Positions 58,094 to 64,000 of a DNA stretch of 64,000 nucleotides are shown in pieces (within the stretch, counting starts at the first letter, position 1; the number at the start of each line of letters is the position of its first letter). A program made the position numbers and the translations under genes. Source of the DNA: JAWKWH01 sp965204295 (GTDB lineage Bacteria > Pseudomonadota > Alphaproteobacteria > Rhizobiales > Rhizobiaceae); the NCBI GenBank assembly GCA_965204295.1, contig OZ241973.1:2728001-2792000 (forward strand). Reading direction: 5' to 3'. The notes below the pieces were generated by a model. It ran no database searches and had not been told where the DNA came from. It saw nothing but the letters and a program-made list of their open reading frames with translations.

Positions 58094-59551
58094 GTGAACT
58101 GTCATCGCAAGGCGAGTGTTTTGCGGCAATCTATCCCGCCCGCGATATCGATCCTCAACACGGTCAAAATGTGCGTGGCGGTATTCCACACGCTGGTTTT
58201 AGCGGTCGAACCGGCTTTTGCTCACACATCGGAACAGGCATTCGTCCTGCTGTTGCCGACTGGGCTCTATATAACTTCCGGCGTTGGCGTGGTGGCGCTG
58301 ACAGTTCTCGTCGTGGCCATCATGCCCCATGGCTCTGCAAAACTGATTTTCGTTTCTGGCCAGATCGCGGCAGCCGCGCAAACCGAATGGAAGACGCTGA
58401 CCAGCCTTGTTTCATTTGTATTGCTTGTCTGCCTCATATTCATCGGGCTGACCGGTTCGCCGAACCCGGTTGAAAATCTGCTGCCGATTACCGTCTGGAC
58501 GATCTGGTGGATGAGTTTTGTGACGGTCCAGGCGCTGGTCGGCGATCTGTGGAGCTGGTTTAATCCGTGGACAGGGCCATACCGCCTGCTGCCCGAAAGA
58601 ATAAGAAACGGCCGGTTTGCGACGCTGCCGGACCGGATTGGTTCCTGGCCCGCGGTCTTCTTGTTCATCGCGTTCGGCCTGTTCATGCTGGCTGATATTG
58701 CGCCGGAAGATCCGGCGCGATTGGCCAGGATTGTTGTGGCCTATTGGGTATTCACGTTCGGCTGCATGATCGTTTTCGGTGCCGGCGCCTGGTTGAACCG
58801 TGGCGAGTGTTTTACCGTTTTGATGCGTAGATACGCTCAACTGGCGATATTCGGCCGAACTGGAGCGCAATTGAGGGCAGGCGTTCCGTGCTGGCGTATA
58901 AAAGAAGCCGATCCGGCCTCCGTCAGCGGCGCGGTCTTCGTCCTCCTCATCCTTGGGACGGGGAGTTTTGACGGCGTGAACGAGACATTCTGGTGGCTGG
59001 CGATGATCGGCATCAATCCGCTCGAGTTTCCCGGGCGGTCCGCGGTCGTCTGGCCGACGTCATTCGGGTATTTGGCGGCTAACGTGTTGCTGGTCGGATT
59101 GTTTGCCCTGGTTGTCGGGCTCGGATTGCGCGTTGCAGGGCCCGGAATCGGATTTTCCAACGCGTTCGGTCTCCTGGTGTTGTCGATCCTGCCGATTGCG
59201 CTGGGTTACCATGTTGCGCATTACCTGACCGCGTTTCTGGTTCAGTCACAATATGCCGCCGCCGCATTGAACGACCCGCTGCGAACCGGAACGGACATTT
59301 TCGGATTTGACGAATTCCATGTGACCACCGGGTTTCTCAATACCCGTGATAGCGTTGAAATCATTTGGCTTTCGCAAGCCGGCGCCGTCGTTTTGGGGCA
59401 TGTCTTGTCGGTTCTGCTCGGCCACGCGCTCGCCACGCGCCTTTTCGATCGGCCCCGACAGGCGATTCTGAGCCAATTACCGCTTGCGCTGTTCATGATC
59501 CTCTATACGCTGTTCGGCCTCTGGCTGTTGGCGACTCCTCGCGGGGCCTAG
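58094..59551 (+). CDS. Polytopic membrane protein of unknown function
   Basis: A 485-residue protein starting at GTG 58094 (ATG 58169 is an alternative). About eleven hydrophobic helices are visible. Conserved-looking blocks are DLWSWFNPWTGPYRLLPERI, SFDGVNETFWWL, GYHVAHYLTAFLVQSQYA and LGHVLSVLLGHALA. The paired His residues within helices (HVAH and HVLSVLLGH) could bind a metal or heme. It resembles membrane proteins annotated as fenitrothion hydrolase in some genomes, but I cannot confirm that or a function. It lies 129 bases after bhcD and 93 before the ABC binding protein, on the same strand. Confidence 0.8.
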   Translation: MNCHRKASVLRQSIPPAISILNTVKMCVAVFHTLVLAVEPAFAHTSEQAFVLLLPTGLYITSGVGVVALTVLVVAIMPHGSAKLIFVSGQIAAAAQTEWKTLTSLVSFVLLVCLIFIGLTGSPNPVENLLPITVWTIWWMSFVTVQALVGDLWSWFNPWTGPYRLLPERIRNGRFATLPDRIGSWPAVFLFIAFGLFMLADIAPEDPARLARIVVAYWVFTFGCMIVFGAGAWLNRGECFTVLMRRYAQLAIFGRTGAQLRAGVPCWRIKEADPASVSGAVFVLLILGTGSFDGVNETFWWLAMIGINPLEFPGRSAVVWPTSFGYLAANVLLVGLFALVVGLGLRVAGPGIGFSNAFGLLVLSILPIALGYHVAHYLTAFLVQSQYAAAALNDPLRTGTDIFGFDEFHVTTGFLNTRDSVEIIWLSQAGAVVLGHVLSVLLGHALATRLFDRPRQAILSQLPLALFMILYTLFGLWLLATPRGA

Positions 59552-59644
59552 GGCGATGATTTGGCCGCTGGACAAATTGTTCGTATACATACAGCATCGC
59601 CGTGAGGAATGCGCCGGCGCCGATTTGATCAATGGGAGGTGACA

Positions 59645-60943
59645 ATGACCGGAATCTCGAAATGCAATGAGACACGTCGAGCGGTCCTTAAGAAGATGGC
59701 CGCCGGTTCGGCTTTGACGGTCGGTTCGACGGCGATGCCGGGATTCGTCCGCTACGCGCAGGCGCAAAGCTCGGCGCCAGTCAAAGTCGGGTTTCAGCAA
59801 CACGTAACGGGAATCGGGGCCGCCTATGGCCGCTGGTATGGCCGGACCGCGGAAGCCGTCGCCAGGCTGATCAACGATGCCGGTGGTATAAACGGCCGTC
59901 CGCTGGAGGTGATCGCGGAAGATGATGGCACCGACCCGAAGCGTGGCGCGGAGGTGGTTGAGAAGTTCGCAAACCGGCACAATTGCGATGTTGTCTTCGG
60001 TACGCTTTTCAGCCACGTCGTTATCGGCTCCGCGCCGCGTGCCGGCGAACTGAAGATCCCCTATTTCGTGGTATCGGAAGGCCACCACGTCGCCAGCGGC
60101 ATGCTCAATCGCTACACGCTGCAACCCGGCATCACCGACGTGAAAAGCCAGGTTCAGGCGATGGCGCCATTCGTGGCCGAAAATCTGGGCAAGAAGGTCA
60201 CCATGATCTTCCCCGATTTTGCATTCGGCCATGATCATCGCGATTATTTTTCGGCTGCGATCGAGAGGCGGGGCGGGCGGGTGCTCGAAAAAATCGCCAT
60301 TCCGCCGACCGAATCTTCCTTCACAAAATACTTTCCCAAGATTCCGCGCGAAACCGAAGTGGTCTATCATGTGATGGTAGGCCCCGCCGTACTCACTTTC
60401 GTGAAGGAAATGGGCGAGTTCTTCGGGTCGAGCAGGCCGGAGATTTTCGGCTTTATCGATAGTCTCGAAGCAGTCGATATCGCAAGTCCCGGGCTGGAAT
60501 TCCTGGAGGGCACCCATTTCTGGGAGGGCAATCCGCGTTACGCACAGGCCGACCAGTCGCCTTACGACAAATTCTATCGCGAAGCGGTCGGCGTGGATGC
60601 CACCGGCGCTTCGGTCTCCGACCCGAAAGATGTCTCGACCTACGCCCACATGTTTGGTTGCTGGGAAACCATGCACATCATCAAGGCGGGGATGGAGGCG
60701 GCCGGCTATCGGGAACCGGACGACCGCGCGAAGCTGATCGAAGCGGTTGAAGCCATGACGGACATGCCGCACTCGAACGAACATCCGCAAGGCGCCAAAC
60801 TCTTCAACGGCAAGACCCATCAGGTCTTCGGCCATCAATACATATCGAAAGTGACCGGCGGCAAGCTCGTCGTCGCCCACACGACCTCAATCGAGGATAC
60901 CTTCTATCCCGACGAGACCGACTATACGACACAGTCGCTCTGA
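59645..60943 (+). CDS. ABC transporter periplasmic substrate-binding protein (branched-chain amino acid type)
   Basis: A 432-residue type I binding protein. GGGAGG precedes ATG 59645. A twin-arginine signal is visible (ETRRAVLKKMAAGSALTVG ... AQA). The Peripla_BP_6 fold shows VGFQQHVTGIGAAYGR, AVARLINDAGGINGRPLEVI and DDGTDPKRGAEVVEKF. Ligands in this family are amino acids, urea, amides or small acids; the specificity here is unknown. It heads a five-gene importer operon and is followed by a hairpin before the permease genes. Confidence 0.92.
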   Translation: MTGISKCNETRRAVLKKMAAGSALTVGSTAMPGFVRYAQAQSSAPVKVGFQQHVTGIGAAYGRWYGRTAEAVARLINDAGGINGRPLEVIAEDDGTDPKRGAEVVEKFANRHNCDVVFGTLFSHVVIGSAPRAGELKIPYFVVSEGHHVASGMLNRYTLQPGITDVKSQVQAMAPFVAENLGKKVTMIFPDFAFGHDHRDYFSAAIERRGGRVLEKIAIPPTESSFTKYFPKIPRETEVVYHVMVGPAVLTFVKEMGEFFGSSRPEIFGFIDSLEAVDIASPGLEFLEGTHFWEGNPRYAQADQSPYDKFYREAVGVDATGASVSDPKDVSTYAHMFGCWETMHIIKAGMEAAGYREPDDRAKLIEAVEAMTDMPHSNEHPQGAKLFNGKTHQVFGHQYISKVTGGKLVVAHTTSIEDTFYPDETDYTTQSL

Positions 60944-60960
60944 CGCTGACTGATGGGGGA

Positions 60961-60990
60961 ACCCCGGCCGGATTGGCCGGGGTCGCTTTT
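60961..60990 (+). terminator. Hairpin with T run between binding protein and permease genes
   Basis: ACCCCGGCC (60961-60969), loop GGATT, GGCCGGGGT (60975-60983), then CGCTTTT. A 9-bp GC stem plus four Ts starts 17 bases after the binding-protein stop. It likely stabilises the upstream mRNA or attenuates transcription, giving more binding protein than permease. The GGGG of the right arm is also the only Shine-Dalgarno-like sequence of the next gene. Confidence 0.65.
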
Positions 60991-60991
60991 G

Positions 60992-61918
60992 ATGGATTTT
61001 GGGCCTTATCTCGTTCTGGCCACGCTTGAAGGTGCGGTTCAGGCGAGCGTGCTGGCGTTGACTGCGGTCGGATTGAGCCTCGTTTTTGGCGTTATGCGGG
61101 TGGTCAATGTCGCTCACGGCGAGTTTTTCATGCTCGGCGCGGTGCTGGCTTGGGTCGTGGCTTCGACAGTTGGCCTGCATCCGGCCGCCGGCTTTTTATT
61201 GGCGCTTTTCATCGCACCGATTGTAGTCGGTACGATTGCCGTGGCCGCCGATGTGCTGGTCCTGAAACGCCTGAAATACGATCCGGAGAATACGATCGTT
61301 GCAACGATCGGCTTGCTTTACATCATTCAGCAGGTGACCTTGATGACCTACGGGCCGGAGGCGCGCCCGGTGGAGGCGCCGTTCAACCGGCGTCTGGCGC
61401 TGCCATGGCCGGAGTGGGGCGAGGCCGGTCCGACCGTTGGCTGGCCCTGGGGTTTCGGCACGACCAGCTACAAGCTTTTTGTCATAGGCGCGGCGATTGT
61501 TTTGCTCGGCGTGCTTTGGCGGATCATGGCCCGTACCAGGCTCGGTCTGGTAATGCGCGCGACGCGGCTTGACCCCGAAATGGCTCAAGCCTTCGGAATC
61601 CGGGTCGATCGCGTCTACGCGATCGTATTCGGGGTCGGCGCCGCGCTCGCAGCGCTCGCGGCGACGCTGATCGTGCCGATCCGGCAGGCGCACTATCTGA
61701 TGGGCGCCGATCCGCTGCTCTTGTCGTTCATCGTCGTCATCATCGGCGGCCTCGGCAGCCTGCCCGGCACGGTTGCCGCCGCTGTGCTCATCGGGATGAG
61801 CGACGGTATGGTTTCGATGTTCTTCTCACCGACACTGGCGAAAATCCTGTCCACGCTTCTGGTCGCTTTTGTGCTCGTATTCCGGCCGCGGGGTCTGTTC
61901 GGACCGCGCGGACGATGA
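60992..61918 (+). CDS. Branched-chain amino acid-type ABC permease (LivH-like)
   Basis: A 308-residue membrane protein with about eight helices. It has AVQASVLALTAVGLSLVFGVMRVVNVAHGEFFMLGAVLAW (outline) near the N-terminus and the LSFIVVIIGGLGSLPGTVAAAVLIGMSDG block, the permease-ATPase contact. ATG 60992 is preferred to an earlier ATG that lies before the hairpin. It overlaps the next permease by ATGA. Confidence 0.93.
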   Translation: MDFGPYLVLATLEGAVQASVLALTAVGLSLVFGVMRVVNVAHGEFFMLGAVLAWVVASTVGLHPAAGFLLALFIAPIVVGTIAVAADVLVLKRLKYDPENTIVATIGLLYIIQQVTLMTYGPEARPVEAPFNRRLALPWPEWGEAGPTVGWPWGFGTTSYKLFVIGAAIVLLGVLWRIMARTRLGLVMRATRLDPEMAQAFGIRVDRVYAIVFGVGAALAALAATLIVPIRQAHYLMGADPLLLSFIVVIIGGLGSLPGTVAAAVLIGMSDGMVSMFFSPTLAKILSTLLVAFVLVFRPRGLFGPRGR

Positions 61919-62859
61919 GCAGCGCTCGAAAATCGTTGACGCTGAATATCTGTGTCATCGCGCTTCTGCTGGTTTTTCATTTTGCGCTCCCCGCCTACCA
62001 TCATGGCAATCTTGCCCGCATCATGGTGCTTGCCGTCTACGCAATGGGCTTCAATTTCGCTTTCGGCTATGGCGGCATGTTGAGCCTTGGCCACGCCCTG
62101 TTCTTCGCGTCGGGAATGTACGGTATGGGCCTGACCGTGCAGCATCTCGACTGGCCGGCGGGCGGCGCTTTGCTGGCCGGATTGGTTTCAAGCCTCTTCG
62201 TCTCCGCAATTATCGGTTTCTTGGCCCTGCGGACGGCTGGCGTTCAGTTGATGATTGTCACGCTGATGTTCGCGCAGGCGGGATTTCTGACGATATTGTA
62301 TTTTGGAGAATTGACCCGGGGCGATGAAGGTTTCGTCATTCAGCAGGCCGACAGAACCCTGGCGGGCATCGACCTTAGCAATGAGGCGAACCGTTATCTG
62401 GCGGGACTTCTTCTGTTCGCGATCTGCTTCCTTGCCCTTACACGTCTGGCGCGGTCGCATTTCGGCAGGGTGTTGGTGGCGATACGCGAGAATGAGGAGC
62501 GCACCCGCATGCTCGGCTACGATGTATCGCGCTACAAACTGGCGGCGTTCGTGATCTCGGGCGTCATTTCCGGCGTCGCCGGAGCATCCTATGGTCTTTT
62601 GTTCGGTTATGTGGGGGCAAGTTTCGCCTCGGTGCAATATTCGATTTTGCCGCTGCTGTGGGTATTGCTGGGTGGCGCGGGTACGGCATTGGGACCGTTC
62701 GTCGGCACATTGTTCATGTTCTATCTCATCGATATCTCCAGCGGTTTTACAAGCGCTTATCTGGCGGTCGCCGGCGTCGTGCTTGTACTGCTGACGCTTT
62801 TCGCCCGACAGGGCATCATGGGTGAGATCGGGCGCCGGTGGCTTCCATGGCTTCCATAG
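61915..62859 (+). CDS. Branched-chain amino acid-type ABC permease (LivM-like)
   Basis: A 314-residue membrane protein with about nine helices. It has MVLAVYAMGFNFAFGYGGMLSLGHALFF and the contact loop RENEERTRMLGYDVSRYKLAAFVISG (outline), then ILPLLWVLLGGAGTALGPFVGTLF. Its ATG overlaps the stop of the first permease and its end overlaps the following ATPase gene. Confidence 0.93.
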   Translation: MSSARKSLTLNICVIALLLVFHFALPAYHHGNLARIMVLAVYAMGFNFAFGYGGMLSLGHALFFASGMYGMGLTVQHLDWPAGGALLAGLVSSLFVSAIIGFLALRTAGVQLMIVTLMFAQAGFLTILYFGELTRGDEGFVIQQADRTLAGIDLSNEANRYLAGLLLFAICFLALTRLARSHFGRVLVAIRENEERTRMLGYDVSRYKLAAFVISGVISGVAGASYGLLFGYVGASFASVQYSILPLLWVLLGGAGTALGPFVGTLFMFYLIDISSGFTSAYLAVAGVVLVLLTLFARQGIMGEIGRRWLPWLP

Positions 62860-63575
62860 CCCTGCTTGAGGCTCGCGGGCTGACGAAACGCTTCGGAGGC
62901 CTGATGGCCGTTTCCCATGTCGATTTCTCGGTTCCCCAGGGTCAGATTCGGGCGCTTATCGGGCCGAACGGCGCCGGCAAATCCACGCTGGTCGGCTTGA
63001 TTTCAGGTCGCATCGCCGCCACCGCCGGCAGAGTTGAATTTTTGGGCAATGACATCACGAGGCAGCCGGCGCATCGCCGTATCGCCGGCGGAATGGCCTA
63101 CACGTTTCAAATCACCTCGGTCTATGAACGGTTGACGCTTGACGACAACCTCGCACTTGCGGTTCGCCGCGTTTCCGACGGCGGCGCGGCGGCGGTGGAA
63201 AGGCGTGTCGAAGATGCGTTGGCGAAAGTCGGTCTGTCCGGTCGTCGTCATGAAATTGCAGGCGGACTTTCCTATGGTCACCAGCGTTTGCTCGAAATCG
63301 CAATGGGCTTGGCGCAGAAGCCGAAGCTGCTGATCCTTGACGAGCCGACACAGGGCCTTGCCGATAGCGAAATCGCCGAATTCAAGCAGCTTGTCCGCGC
63401 AATGGCCGGCGAGACGACGGTTCTGCTCATCGAGCACAATATGGACGTCGTGATGGATACCGCCGATATCGTATCGGTCCTGAATTCCGGTGAGATTCTT
63501 GCCGAGGGAACCCCTGAAGAGATCGGCGATAACAGCGAAGTTCAAGCGGCATATCTGGGAACTTCGCATGCTTGA
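62847..63575 (+). CDS. ABC transporter ATPase (LivG-like)
   Basis: A 242-residue ATPase. It has LTKRFGGLMAVSHVDF, Walker A GPNGAGKSTLVGLI, the signature LSYGHQRLLEIAMGLAQ, Walker B LLILDEPTQGLAD and the H-loop LLIEHNMDVV. Start ATG 62847 lies inside the LivM-like gene; GTG 62838 is an alternative. The signature has LSYG rather than LSGG, a variant known in LivG-type proteins. Confidence 0.93.
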   Translation: MASIALLEARGLTKRFGGLMAVSHVDFSVPQGQIRALIGPNGAGKSTLVGLISGRIAATAGRVEFLGNDITRQPAHRRIAGGMAYTFQITSVYERLTLDDNLALAVRRVSDGGAAAVERRVEDALAKVGLSGRRHEIAGGLSYGHQRLLEIAMGLAQKPKLLILDEPTQGLADSEIAEFKQLVRAMAGETTVLLIEHNMDVVMDTADIVSVLNSGEILAEGTPEEIGDNSEVQAAYLGTSHA

Positions 63576-64000
63576 GATCGAAAACATCGACGCCGGTTAT
63601 GGTGCCGCCCGGATTTTGAGGGACGTATCGCTGTCGGTTTCCGCCGGCGAAATCCTTTGCCTGCTCGGTCGAAACGGCGCCGGTAAGACCACGACCATGA
63701 AGGCGATCATGGGTCTTATACCCGTTACAAGCGGATCAATCCTGCTTGACGGCGAGGAAGTGTCGCATCTGCCCGCCTGTCAAATCCCGCGCAAGGGAAT
63801 CGGCTACATACCGCAAGGACGTCGCCTGTTCGCCGAACTGACCGTGGCCGAGAACATCGAAATCGGTTTGATGGTGAGCGGTGGCGGCAGAAAAATGCGT
63901 GATCGTGTGCTCGGCATTTTTCCGCGCCTGCGCGAACGGCTTGATCAGGTGGCCGAAACCCTTTCCGGCGGCGAGCAGCAGATGCTGACAACCGCCCGCG
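63568..64000 (+). CDS. ABC transporter ATPase (LivF-like), cut by window edge
   Basis: The first 144 codons of the second ATPase. It has LEIENIDAGYGAARILRDVSL, Walker A GRNGAGKTTTMKAIMGL, the Q-loop GYIPQGRRLFAELTV and the signature LSGGEQQML at the right end. It overlaps the previous gene by 8 bases. Walker B and the rest lie outside the window. Confidence 0.92.
   Translation, partial: MLEIENIDAGYGAARILRDVSLSVSAGEILCLLGRNGAGKTTTMKAIMGLIPVTSGSILLDGEEVSHLPACQIPRKGIGYIPQGRRLFAELTVAENIEIGLMVSGGGRKMRDRVLGIFPRLRERLDQVAETLSGGEQQMLTTAR

Overview
The window is a 64 kb piece of an alphaproteobacterial chromosome, most likely order Hyphomicrobiales (Rhizobiales). The evidence is: a circularly permuted two-piece tmRNA gene whose tag reads ANDNYAEARLAA; an SspB-alpha adaptor; a PleC/PdhS-type PAS histidine kinase; a NuoE with a helix-hairpin tail; a short type of prolyl-tRNA synthetase; DUF1467 and DUF2065 genes; and the order sspB, ssrA, thyA, folA, hflK, hflC, degP, serB, miaA. 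Most genes are GC-rich. Short AT-rich patches at about 8.7-9.7 kb and 27.0-29.1 kb look acquired.

Layout. 1-6 kb: the 5' part of a membrane PAS histidine kinase (minus), a lone molybdenum-hydroxylase large subunit (plus), and a TetR/sterol-desaturase operon (minus). 6.1-8.6 kb: a UvrD/PcrA helicase. 8.7-10.4 kb: an accessory island with a frameshifted AT-rich secreted protein and a decayed Hint-domain gene. 10.4-18.1 kb: a ClC transporter, a hotdog thioesterase, an FAD-linked D-2-hydroxyacid dehydrogenase and a large AsmA protein. 18.1-26.8 kb: quality control and housekeeping (RHH protein, SspB, tmRNA, ThyA, FolA, HflK/HflC, DUF2065, DegP, SerB, MiaA). 26.8-29.6 kb: a graveyard of transposase and membrane-protein remnants.

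29.7-45.9 kb holds all 14 nuo genes (A-N) for respiratory complex I. The operon also carries extra genes: a GFA-family zinc protein between nuoC and nuoD, a DUF3291-like gene and a MAPEG protein between nuoF and nuoG, and a 64-residue membrane protein between nuoH and nuoI. birA, rnj, mce, a DUF1467 gene, proS and the lolC/lolD pair follow on the same strand.

52.5-58.0 kb carries a complete beta-hydroxyaspartate cycle locus. The IclR regulator bhcR is divergent from bhcABCD, which turns two glyoxylate into oxaloacetate without carbon loss. A perfect 12-5-12 inverted repeat lies between bhcR and bhcA. Downstream are an 11-helix membrane protein of unknown role and a branched-chain-amino-acid-type ABC importer (Tat-exported binding protein, two permeases, two ATPases, the last cut by the window edge). 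This suggests a marine or plant-associated bacterium that grows on glycolate/glyoxylate-type carbon. I found no CRISPR array, tRNA, rRNA or intact insertion sequence. I see no wholly novel system. The leads most worth following are the BHAC locus with its operator and neighbouring transporter, the tmRNA/SspB pairing, and the accessory genes in the nuo operon.
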